DNA of 17,417 nt from JACPSX01 sp035288405 [NCBI: bacterium] (GTDB taxonomy: Bacteria > JACPSX01). The position numbers were made by a program, and so were the translations under genes. The DNA is taken from the NCBI GenBank assembly GCA_035288405.1, contig DATEAK010000007.1, positions 1 to 17,417 on the forward strand. Reading direction: 5' to 3'. Shown in pieces: positions 7,990 through 14,421 of this stretch. The notes below the pieces were generated by a model that saw only the letters and a program-made list of their open reading frames with translations, made no database searches and had not been told where the DNA came from. Each line of letters opens with the position of its first letter. The first letter of the stretch is position 1.

Positions 7990-8442
7990 TTGGTCGTGAG
8001 CCGGCTGGTCATTACAGGTCAGGTCCTCTCCGGTTTGGGAAGAGGGGGCGGCTTTGTCGCCCTGGAATGGGTGCGCCGGGAAATCCTGCAGAAGTTCGGT
8101 TTCGAGCCTTACCCGGGTACGCTGAACCTCAAGGTTCTAGATTTTCAGAGCCGCAAGAATCTGGAACTCGCCCGGTCCCTGAGTCCCATTACAATTGAGT
8201 CCCCGACCGCCGATTTTTGCAGTGCTCCCGGAGTCCGAGCCAGCGTGGAAGGGATGCCGGCGGCGCTCATCTTTCCTGAAGCCACGGTTCACGAGGAGGT
8301 TATCGTGGAAGTGGTGGCAGCGCTCCATATCCGCAGTGCCCTGAGCTTGCAGGATGGGGACCTGGTTCATATCGAGACCGAAATTGGCGGGTCAAACCCG
8401 GGTTCCGAGAAGACAAATTCCGTTGACTTTCAAAAGGGCTGA
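7990..8442 (+). CDS. CTP-dependent riboflavin kinase-like protein (DUF120/RibK family)
   Basis: A 150-residue protein matching the archaeal RibK family, which phosphorylates riboflavin to FMN with CTP. Diagnostic segments are GQVLSGLGRGGGF (10-22, nucleotide-binding glycine-rich region), GFEPYPGTLNLKV (37-49, with the Thr/Asn pair that binds Mg), the segment AALIFPEATVHEEVIVEVVA (91-110), and the barrel end LQDGDLVHIE. The length is near that of Methanocaldococcus MJ0056 (about 136 residues) plus a polar C-terminal tail. Bacteria normally make FMN with the unrelated ATP-dependent RibF. The gene sits between two UbiD genes, 7 bases after one and 65 before the other, so it could feed FMN to UbiX. 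The start is TTG 7990 (AGGA at 7981-7984) or GTG 7996; this is uncertain. Kinase activity is inferred; a flavin- or CTP-binding role without catalysis is possible. Confidence 0.82.
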   Translation: MVVSRLVITGQVLSGLGRGGGFVALEWVRREILQKFGFEPYPGTLNLKVLDFQSRKNLELARSLSPITIESPTADFCSAPGVRASVEGMPAALIFPEATVHEEVIVEVVAALHIRSALSLQDGDLVHIETEIGGSNPGSEKTNSVDFQKG

Positions 8443-8495
8443 GGATACTCTACGGCCCGCGGAATCCCACGGTGGTTTCCCTGCGCACCGAAATG

Positions 8496-8503
8496 AAGGA
8501 GGT
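8496..8503 (+). promoter_or_regulatory. Ribosome binding site fixing the start of the second paralogous UbiD
   Basis: A perfect AAGGAGGT lies four bases before ATG 8508. This sets the start there, twelve codons inside a longer open frame that begins at 8472. The protein from 8508 also begins in register with the paralogue at 6552. Confidence 0.85.
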
Positions 8504-8507
8504 AGAA

Positions 8508-9932
8508 ATGGCGTTCACGGATTTGCGGGATTTTATCGAAAAGGCTAAGGCAATCGGAGAACTGCGGGTTGTCGAAGGCGCCGATTGGAATCTGGAGATC
8601 GGCGTCCTCACCGAACTGGCCTGTCATCATGAAAGCCGGCCTGCGATTCTTTTTGACAAGATCAAGGGATACCCCGAGGGGTACCAGGTGCTGGCTAACT
8701 CCCTGGGATCCCTCAAGCGGACCGCCCTCACACTGGATCTGCCCGATAACCTCGGCGCCATGGACTTCATCAGAGCCTGGCGCGAGAAGTCAAAGTCCCT
8801 CAAGATGATCCCGCCGCGTGTGGTAAAGACCGGACCTCTGATGGAAAACGTTTACAGCGGCAAAGAGATCAACATGCTCAAGTTTCCAACCCCCTTGTGG
8901 CATGAGCATGATGGAGGGCGTTATCTCGGCACCGGCAGCATCGACATTACCCGTGATCCGGACGAGGGGTGGGTGAATCTTGGTACGTACCGGGTCATGG
9001 TCCACAACGAAGATACGTTGGGGTTTTATATTTCTCCCGGAAAGCATGGCAGGATTCAGAGAGAGAAGTACTTCAACCGTAATGAGTCCTGCAAGGTAGC
9101 CGTGTCCTTCGGGCACGACCCTCGCTACTTCCTGGCCGGAAGCATTGAGCTCGATTACGGCCTCTCCGAATACGATTTCATTGGGGCATTGAAAGGCTCC
9201 CCCGTGGACGTGATCGATGGGGATTATTCCGGACTACCGATTCCCGCGGATGCTGAGATTGTCATCGAAGGAGAAGCCTTGGCATCGGAACTGATGGCAG
9301 AAGGACCCTTCGGTGAATGGACCGGCTATTACGCCAGTTCCACGCGCCCCGAACCGATCATCAAGGTGAAGCGTCTCTACCATCGCAACAACCCCATCAT
9401 CCTGGGTTCACCTCCCATGAGGCCCCCCTCTGAGTTGACCGCATACCGGTCCTACATGCGCTCGGCGCTGATCTGGGAAGAGATGGAGCGCGCCGGGATT
9501 CCCGATGTGAAGGGCGTGTGGTGCCATGAAGCTGGAGGAACTCGTCTTCTGGTCATTGTTTCGATCCAGCAGCGCTATCCGGGGCATGCCAAGCAGGCAG
9601 GGGTTGTCGCTTCCCAGTGCCACGCAGGCGCTTACCTGGGACGCTATGTGATCGTGGTTGATGAGGACATTGATCCCAGCAACACGTACGACGTTCTCTG
9701 GGCAATGTCTACCCGCTCGGATCCGGAGAAGGACATCGATATTTTGCGGCGCTGCTGGAGCGGTCCCCTGGATCCCATAATCCCCAAAGCGTTGAAGGGC
9801 TTCAACTCGCGGGCCATCATCGACGCCACTCGTCCGTTTGAATGGAAAGATGAATTCCCAAGGGTCGCGGAGTCGAGCCCGGAGTTGAGGGAAAAAGTTC
9901 GCAAAAAGTGGGAGAAGGTCCTGTTCGGTTAG
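8508..9932 (+). CDS. UbiD-family decarboxylase, canonical active site (second paralogue)
   Basis: A 474-residue UbiD-family prenyl-FMN (de)carboxylase, full length. The catalytic residues are R162 in GTYRVMV and E265/E270 in EGPFGEWTGYY; the probable metal ligands are N157, H180 and E221. It resembles the gene at 6552-7982 along its whole length, with differences concentrated in the N-terminal domain (for example SLGSLKRTALTLDLPDN) and in residues near 199-235 that could shape the substrate pocket. The pair may be isoenzymes with different substrates or subunits of a mixed oligomer. The gene probably belongs to the transcript that includes the first paralogue and the riboflavin-kinase-like gene. 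Its stop TAG shares four bases (TTAG, 9929-9932) with the stop of the convergent flavin-binding gene. Substrate unknown. Confidence 0.95.
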   Translation: MAFTDLRDFIEKAKAIGELRVVEGADWNLEIGVLTELACHHESRPAILFDKIKGYPEGYQVLANSLGSLKRTALTLDLPDNLGAMDFIRAWREKSKSLKMIPPRVVKTGPLMENVYSGKEINMLKFPTPLWHEHDGGRYLGTGSIDITRDPDEGWVNLGTYRVMVHNEDTLGFYISPGKHGRIQREKYFNRNESCKVAVSFGHDPRYFLAGSIELDYGLSEYDFIGALKGSPVDVIDGDYSGLPIPADAEIVIEGEALASELMAEGPFGEWTGYYASSTRPEPIIKVKRLYHRNNPIILGSPPMRPPSELTAYRSYMRSALIWEEMERAGIPDVKGVWCHEAGGTRLLVIVSIQQRYPGHAKQAGVVASQCHAGAYLGRYVIVVDEDIDPSNTYDVLWAMSTRSDPEKDIDILRRCWSGPLDPIIPKALKGFNSRAIIDATRPFEWKDEFPRVAESSPELREKVRKKWEKVLFG

Positions 9933-10417
9933 TACGGTTCCAGGATGAGCAGTTCCCGGTGGCCAAACCCCTGGGAATTGTCGATGAACCAAATGCGCGC
10001 CGGGACAATCCGGTAAAAACGCACATTGCCCACCTTGCGGGCCGTCTCGGAGTCCAGACCTGTTTTAGCCACAAGGAATCGTGCGGCAAAGGGGAATTTC
10101 TTCAAATAGAGGGCCAGAACCCCGGCTTCCTTGAGCTTTCCCTGCACCAGAGTGGCTTCTCCCTCGATCTGTAATCCTTTGATCTCTTTCCAGTTGTCTG
10201 GATCCTCGTTGATGGTGGCCGCCACGGCCGGCGAGGTCCGTAAGTTGTTTCCGTGCCGGGAGGATGGGTCTGAGACAAAGTAGAGGGTGAAGCGGGAATT
10301 CACATAGAAGAGAGCAGCCGCTTGGGGAGCATTGCTCCCCTGTGTAGCAAGAGAAAGGGTGTTATGGGTGGCGAGATAATGTAGAATATTTTTTTGTAAC
10401 GTCTTCGTATTATCCAT
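9929..10417 (-). CDS. Pyridoxamine 5'-phosphate oxidase-family FMN-binding split-barrel protein
   Basis: A 162-residue protein of the PNPOx-like FMN-binding split-barrel group. Visible family traits are the opening helix followed by TLSLATQGSNAPQAAALFYV (20-39), the strand LYFVSDPSSRHGNNL with the usual S..SRH..NL pattern, AVAATINED, and KGLQIEGEATLV. The C-terminal half (FYRIVPARIWFIDNS) resembles the general-stress and YhbP-like small members, which bind FMN or F420 and reduce or sense small molecules. It is not a true PdxH by length or motif. It is the only minus-strand gene among the catabolic genes, convergent with the UbiD gene and overlapping it by four bases. No strong ribosome binding site precedes ATG 10417. 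Cofactor and substrate cannot be read; a flavin cofactor would fit the flavin theme of the locus. Confidence 0.82.
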   Translation of the reverse strand: MDNTKTLQKNILHYLATHNTLSLATQGSNAPQAAALFYVNSRFTLYFVSDPSSRHGNNLRTSPAVAATINEDPDNWKEIKGLQIEGEATLVQGKLKEAGVLALYLKKFPFAARFLVAKTGLDSETARKVGNVRFYRIVPARIWFIDNSQGFGHRELLILEPY

Positions 10418-10465
10418 TGCCGGTCGATCGAGTTCAGCCCCAGGTTTCCCCGGGTGGGTGATTCA

Positions 10466-10494
10466 GTGACGCGCTCATTCGCGTGGTCTAAAAT
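10466..10494 (+). promoter_or_regulatory. Candidate promoter of the hydratase/benzoate-CoA ligase unit
   Basis: GTGACG (10466-10471) is followed after 17 bases by TAAAAT (10489-10494, five of six consensus bases). It lies in the 130-base gap between the divergently transcribed flavin-binding gene and the hydratase gene at 10548. A moderate match; the -35 has four of six bases. Confidence 0.4.
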
Positions 10495-10547
10495 AGCATG
10501 CCTTGCTGGCGGTGTAAACGAAAGGGCTGAGCGGAAAGGAGGAAGGA

Positions 10548-11321
10548 ATGGCGGGTCAGTGGGAGCGGATTCTATACTCTCGAGAAGAGGATGTGTTGCG
10601 CATCACGTTAAATCAACCACCGCTCAACATTCTCGATATCCCCATGATGAAGGAAATCAATGAAGCGATACAGGAGGCCCGTAAGGAAAAGGGGCTGAAG
10701 CTCCTCGTCATCCAGGCCAATGGAAAGTTTTTCTCGGCCGGGGTGTCGGTGCAGGATCACACGGATGATAAAGTCGAGGAAATGACGAAGGTGTTTCATC
10801 AGATGTTTCATAGTCTCCAGGAACTCGATGCGCCCATCCTGGCCCTTGTCAAGGAATCCGCCTTGGGCGGAGGCTGTGAGCTCGCCCTCTTTTGCGACAT
10901 GGTTCTCGTGTCCGAGCACGCCAAGCTGGGCCAGCCGGAAATCAAGGTCGGCGTCTTCCCTCCGGTGGCGTGTGCAGTAACCCCCTGGCTTATGGGGCTG
11001 AAGAAATCTTACGAGTTCGTCCTCGCGGGCGACAACCTGACGGGCTCTGAGGCCAAAGAATACGGCCTTGCGAATAGGGTCATTCCCGCGGAGCGTTGGG
11101 ATGATGAGGTGAATCGATTCATCAGCCGGATCACAGCCCAGAGTTCGAAGGTTCTCAGCTTGACCAAGAAAGCGGTGAGAACCGCGCTGGACATTCATTT
11201 CCGGGAGACGATTTCCAGTCTCGAGAATCTCTATCTGAAGGATCTCATGTCCACTGAAGATGCTCATGAGGGAATTCAGGCATTTCTGCAAAAGCGTAAG
11301 CCCGTGTGGAAAGGAAGATAA
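10548..11321 (+). CDS. bamR: Enoyl-CoA hydratase family, probable cyclohexa-1,5-diene-1-carbonyl-CoA hydratase
   Basis: A 257-residue crotonase-fold protein. The CoA-binding and oxyanion-hole segments are FFSAGVSVQDHTDDKVEEM (61-79) and ALGGGCEL (105-112). The two catalytic glutamates of hydratases are present as E111 (GGGCEL) and E131 (GQPEI). The segment GVSVQDHT.DKV.EM.KVFH and the start NQPPLNILDIPMM closely resemble dienoyl-CoA hydratases (Dch/BamR), which add water to cyclohexa-1,5-diene-1-carbonyl-CoA after benzoyl-CoA ring reduction. Start ATG 10548 follows AAAGGAGGAAGGA. The benzoate-CoA ligase begins 14 bases after its stop, with its Shine-Dalgarno touching the stop codon, so the two are co-transcribed. 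Family is certain; the specific reaction is likely from motif and context. The symbol assumes the class II benzoyl-CoA pathway, whose reductase is not in view. Confidence 0.85.
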   Translation: MAGQWERILYSREEDVLRITLNQPPLNILDIPMMKEINEAIQEARKEKGLKLLVIQANGKFFSAGVSVQDHTDDKVEEMTKVFHQMFHSLQELDAPILALVKESALGGGCELALFCDMVLVSEHAKLGQPEIKVGVFPPVACAVTPWLMGLKKSYEFVLAGDNLTGSEAKEYGLANRVIPAERWDDEVNRFISRITAQSSKVLSLTKKAVRTALDIHFRETISSLENLYLKDLMSTEDAHEGIQAFLQKRKPVWKGR

Positions 11322-11327
11322 AGGAGG
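11321..11327 (+). promoter_or_regulatory. Ribosome binding site fixing the start of the benzoate-CoA ligase
   Basis: AAGGAGG overlaps the last base of the hydratase stop (TAA, 11319-11321) and stands eight bases before ATG 11336. It rules out an in-frame GTG at 11306, which would place the site inside the coding sequence, and suggests translational coupling between the two genes. Confidence 0.8.
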
Positions 11328-11335
11328 AAATCGGG

Positions 11336-12919
11336 ATGGACACTCCAAGGATCGAGGTTCCCGATCAGTTCAACGTAGCCACGGCCATGGTAGATGAGAA
11401 TGTGACCAGCGGGCGGGGCGACCGGGTGGCCATTTATTATGGGGAGCAGCGCTTCACCTACCGGGACGTCCAGAGCATGGTCAATAAAATGGGAAATGCG
11501 CTCAAGGGGTTGGGATTGGAACCCGAGCAGCGCGTTTTGTTGCTGCTCCTGGATTGCCCCGAGTTTGTGGCGAGTTTCTTCGGAGCGATCAAGATAGGGG
11601 CTGTGCCCATTCCCACAAATACGATGATGAAACCCGCCGATTACGAGTACTTTCTCAATGACAGCCGGGCGCCTGTGCTCGTGGTGCAGGACAGTCTCTT
11701 GGAGGTGATCGAACCAATTCGCAAAAACTTGAAGTACGTGCGGCAAATTGTGGTTGTCGGCGAGCCTGCAAAAGGTTACCCGTCCTACAATGAACTGACA
11801 GCCAAGGCTTCCGCTGATTTGAAGGCCGCCGAGACCTCCAAAGACGACAGCGCCTTTTGGCTTTACAGTTCGGGGAGCACCGGGTTCCCCAAAGGGGCGG
11901 TTCACCTTCATCACGACATCATCTATGCCGTCGACCTCTATGCGCGGCAGGTTTTGGGCATTACGGAAAACGATATTATGTTCTCCGCGGCCAAGCTCTT
12001 CTTTGCTTACGGCTTGGGCAATAATCTGTACTTTCCCTTCCGGGTGGGAGCCGCTGCGGTCCTCTATCCGGGGCGGCCGCTTCCCGACAAGATGTTCGAG
12101 GTGATCACCCGGTACCGTCCGACAATTTATTACGGCGTTCCGACTCTGTATGGCTCCATGCTTCAATACAAGGAAGACCTGGAGAAAGCGAATCCGGAGA
12201 TGAAGAAAGTCAACGAACTTAGCTCCGTGCGGCTCTGCGTTTCCGCGGGGGAGGCTTTGCCCGCGGATATTTTCAACCGTTGGAAGGAGAAGTTCGGCGT
12301 CGAGATCCTGGACGGTATCGGTTCCACCGAAGTGCTCCACATCTTTCTCTCCAATCGCCCCGCCCAGGTCAATCCGGGGAGCAGTGGCACCTTGGTTCCC
12401 GGATACGAGGCCAGAATTGTGGATGAGAAAGGGATCGAACAACCTGTAGGTGAAATTGGTAACCTGATGATCAAAGGGGAAAGTACCTGCGCCTACTACT
12501 GGAACAAGCACCAGAAGACCAAAGAGACCATCCTTGGTGAGTGGATCAATACGGGAGACAAATACTACCAGGACAAGGATGGGTATTTCTGGTATTGCGG
12601 CCGGGCCGATGACATGCTGAAGGTTGGAGGGATCTGGGTTTCTCCCGTGGAAGTGGAGAATACTCTCATCGAGCACTCCGCTGTCCTGGAAAGCGCCGTC
12701 GTGGGGCACGTGGACGAAGAGGGCTTGGTCAAGCCCAAAGCCTTTGTGGTTCTCAAGCCGGGGTACAAGGGGAATCCGGATCTGGCCGGTGAACTTCAAA
12801 ACTTCGTGAAGAGCAAGATTGCCCTGTACAAGTATCCGCGTTGGATCGAGTTCGTCGACGAACTCCCGAAGACTGCTACGGGGAAGATCCGTCGCTTTGT
12901 CTTGCGCAGTAAAGGGTAG
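11336..12919 (+). CDS. Benzoate-CoA ligase (AMP-forming)
   Basis: A 527-residue adenylate-forming acyl-CoA ligase that activates benzoate or a close analogue with ATP and CoA. All core motifs are intact: the P-loop YSSGSTGFPKG (177-187), GIGSTE (327-332), TGD (406-408), the hinge GRADDMLKVGG (422-432), and the catalytic lysine K517 in TATGKIRR. The segments FSAAKLFFAYGLGNNLYFPF, YYGVPTLYGSML, CVSAGEALP and DGIGSTEVLHIFLSN are those of the benzoate-CoA ligase subfamily (BadA/BclA/BamY). Length is as usual. It follows the dienoyl-CoA hydratase-like gene and precedes two cupin genes by 155 bases. The product, benzoyl-CoA, is also what phthaloyl-CoA decarboxylation would give. Hydroxybenzoate or another ring acid as substrate cannot be excluded, so no symbol is assigned. 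Confidence 0.93.
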   Translation: MDTPRIEVPDQFNVATAMVDENVTSGRGDRVAIYYGEQRFTYRDVQSMVNKMGNALKGLGLEPEQRVLLLLLDCPEFVASFFGAIKIGAVPIPTNTMMKPADYEYFLNDSRAPVLVVQDSLLEVIEPIRKNLKYVRQIVVVGEPAKGYPSYNELTAKASADLKAAETSKDDSAFWLYSSGSTGFPKGAVHLHHDIIYAVDLYARQVLGITENDIMFSAAKLFFAYGLGNNLYFPFRVGAAAVLYPGRPLPDKMFEVITRYRPTIYYGVPTLYGSMLQYKEDLEKANPEMKKVNELSSVRLCVSAGEALPADIFNRWKEKFGVEILDGIGSTEVLHIFLSNRPAQVNPGSSGTLVPGYEARIVDEKGIEQPVGEIGNLMIKGESTCAYYWNKHQKTKETILGEWINTGDKYYQDKDGYFWYCGRADDMLKVGGIWVSPVEVENTLIEHSAVLESAVVGHVDEEGLVKPKAFVVLKPGYKGNPDLAGELQNFVKSKIALYKYPRWIEFVDELPKTATGKIRRFVLRSKG

Positions 12920-13074
12920 CAGCGGCTCCGATTTCTCCACTGCGAGGATGGAAGGAGGCGGCGCCGGATCCGGATGGCCGGCCCTGCGGAACGGCGAGAC
13001 GCAGATGGAGTTTCAGGGCAGTAAGGACTGAGGCACAAGGGAGACTTTCTTCCTGGAACAGGAAAGGAGGCGGC

Positions 13075-13608
13075 ATGGTTGAACTTGAAAAGCTCCGCGA
13101 GGCGGAACCAGAAGCCCACCGCATGGCCGGCTACGAGGACCTGTTTACTATGTGGCAGAATTGCCAGGCTCGGGCCCGGGAAGGGAAGGTAGTGATCAAG
13201 TCCAGCGAGCGCGGCTGGGAGGAAGCACGGCAAGGGGTCCTGAAGTGGTTTATCCACCCGATGGCACCGGATTGTAATACGAGCCACTGGTACGTATTCC
13301 TGCATGATATCCGTACCCACTCGGGGCGGCACCGCCACCAGGGAGGGCTCGTCATCTTCGTGGTTGAGGGGAAGGGGTACACGATCGTGGACGGCAAACG
13401 GATCGATTGGGAGGAAGGGGATCTTATTTTGCTGCCGATCAAGCCCCAAGGGGTTGAGCACCAGCATTTTAACCGGGAGCCGGGCAAGCCCTGCAAGTGG
13501 CTGGCGTTTATCAATGAACCGTTCATCGAGGCTCTGGGCGCTGAAATGCAGCAGGTGGAGACCTCCCCGGATTGGCGCAAGCGGGAGGAAGGTCACGAGC
13601 ACGCCTAA
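13075..13608 (+). CDS. Single-domain cupin with an intact three-histidine metal site
   Basis: A 177-residue protein with a cupin beta-barrel in its middle. Cupin motif 1 reads GRHRHQGGLVIFVVEGKGY (84-102) and motif 2 GDLILLPIKPQGVEHQHFN (115-133). H86, H88 and H129 would form a three-histidine metal site, with no glutamate ligand in motif 1, as in gentisate dioxygenase-like cupins. The protein is about half the length of gentisate 1,2-dioxygenase and lacks its second barrel, so I do not call it that. A conserved N-terminal helix (LFTMWQNCQARAREGK) precedes the barrel. A strong AAGGAGG precedes ATG 13075. It is paralogous to the next gene, 23 bases downstream. Function unknown; binding or conversion of an aromatic acid is a guess from its place after the benzoate-CoA ligase. 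Confidence 0.85.
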   Translation: MVELEKLREAEPEAHRMAGYEDLFTMWQNCQARAREGKVVIKSSERGWEEARQGVLKWFIHPMAPDCNTSHWYVFLHDIRTHSGRHRHQGGLVIFVVEGKGYTIVDGKRIDWEEGDLILLPIKPQGVEHQHFNREPGKPCKWLAFINEPFIEALGAEMQQVETSPDWRKREEGHEHA

Positions 13609-13631
13609 GTTAGGATAGAGGAGAAAAGCGG

Positions 13632-14306
13632 ATGCCCCCCAAGACCAAGTCGAAAAAGAAACCCTTGCCGCGCCGGCCTCACAAGAAGGCTGCGCGCGCA
13701 GCCCGCCGTGGAGGGTCCAAGGCGACTCCCAAGAAAACTGCACGTGCATCTGTGAAACGTGCGGCGACCAGCCGTAAGAGCGCTCCTCCCGCCAAACGGG
13801 GAGTTTTGAAAAAGGCTCCGGTTAAAAAACTCGATCGCTTGGAGGAACTCTTCGCGCAGAGGGACCAGTGGCGCGGACTTCTCCGGAAGGCGATTTCTCT
13901 GGTAGAAGGGAAAAAGCTCAAGTGGGAGATCAACCGCCAGGGCAAGATGCGCTGGTACCTTCACCCCAACATCACGAACACTTCGCTGCGCTCTCTGTTG
14001 GTTTTCATGCAGGAGATCCCCCCCGGGAGTCGCAGTGGAAAGCAGAAGCATCAAGGCGGCATCGTGCATTTCGTTCTAAAGGGGAGGGGGTACACCGTCG
14101 TTAATGGGAAGCGTCACGACTGGGAAGCCGGTGACACGATCAGCCTTCCGGTTTTCCCGGATGGGATCGAGTACCAGCATTTCAACTCCGATCCCGGTGC
14201 CCCGGTTGTGTTTATTGCTGCGCAGGCAAGCCTTGGAGATCCTCTGGGAGTTGATATGGGATCGGGCTTGGAACAGATCGAGAATTGCCCCGAATACAAA
14301 GGCTAG
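13632..14306 (+). CDS. Cupin with a lysine/arginine-rich histone H1-like N-terminal tail and a degenerate metal site
   Basis: A 224-residue protein in two parts. Residues 1-66 are a basic, Ala/Pro-rich, probably disordered tail with 26 Lys or Arg and no Asp or Glu, resembling bacterial histone H1-like tails. Residues 67-224 are a cupin paralogous to the preceding gene, sharing the pattern G.GYT.V.GKR.DWE.GD and the QHFN element. The metal ligands have changed: Q138 replaces the first His, H140 is kept, and Y181 replaces the third His, so canonical metal binding is unlikely. The tail suggests contact with DNA, RNA or another polyanion. GAGGAG at about 13618-13623 precedes ATG 13632. Function unknown; a DNA-associated ligand sensor for aromatic acids is one possibility. 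The tail is in frame with the cupin with no sign of a frameshift. Confidence 0.85.
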   Translation: MPPKTKSKKKPLPRRPHKKAARAARRGGSKATPKKTARASVKRAATSRKSAPPAKRGVLKKAPVKKLDRLEELFAQRDQWRGLLRKAISLVEGKKLKWEINRQGKMRWYLHPNITNTSLRSLLVFMQEIPPGSRSGKQKHQGGIVHFVLKGRGYTVVNGKRHDWEAGDTISLPVFPDGIEYQHFNSDPGAPVVFIAAQASLGDPLGVDMGSGLEQIENCPEYKG

Positions 14307-14373
14307 TATTGTCCCGGCAAAATCCCGTTAAATCGTTCGTGTGAGAAGCGCAGGGCCCTGTTTATTGATTTGT

Positions 14374-14412
14374 GGAGCTCTCCCGGATTCTTAACAGATT
14401 CGGGAGAGCTCC
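14374..14412 (+). terminator. Hairpin terminator between the convergent cupin and AAA+ genes
   Basis: A perfect 12-bp inverted repeat (GGAGCTCTCCCG at 14374-14385, complement at 14401-14412) around a 15-base loop whose outer three bases can also pair, one as a G-U wobble. It lies 68 bases after the cupin stop and 10 bases from the end of the minus-strand ATPase gene. There is no long T-tract on the plus strand; the minus strand continues AT-rich. It probably acts in both directions. Confidence 0.6.
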
Positions 14413-14421
14413 CGGGACGTG

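Noticed and set aside
6558-8012. A 484-codon open frame on the minus strand
   Set aside because: It is the antisense of the first paralogous UbiD, has no recognisable domain or ribosome binding site, and reflects the high-GC codon pattern of the real gene.
9408-9992. A minus-strand frame antisense to the end of the second paralogous UbiD
   Set aside because: It overlaps the C-terminal motifs of UbiD and the convergent flavin-binding gene; low-complexity shadow.
11276-12940. A 554-codon open frame on the minus strand
   Set aside because: It is antisense to the benzoate-CoA ligase, whose motifs are complete on the plus strand; the antisense translation resembles no family I know.
12974-13024. 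A 16-codon frame before the first cupin
   Set aside because: The nearest Shine-Dalgarno is about 15 bases away and the peptide has no recognisable feature; probably leader sequence.
12796-13749. A 317-codon minus-strand frame across the cupin region
   Set aside because: It covers the strong ribosome binding sites and starts of both cupins in antisense and shows no protein-like pattern.
13075-14306. Calling the cupins gentisate or 1-hydroxy-2-naphthoate dioxygenases
   Set aside because: The HRH motif is similar, but each protein has one barrel and about half the length, the second has lost ligands, and the setting looks anaerobic.
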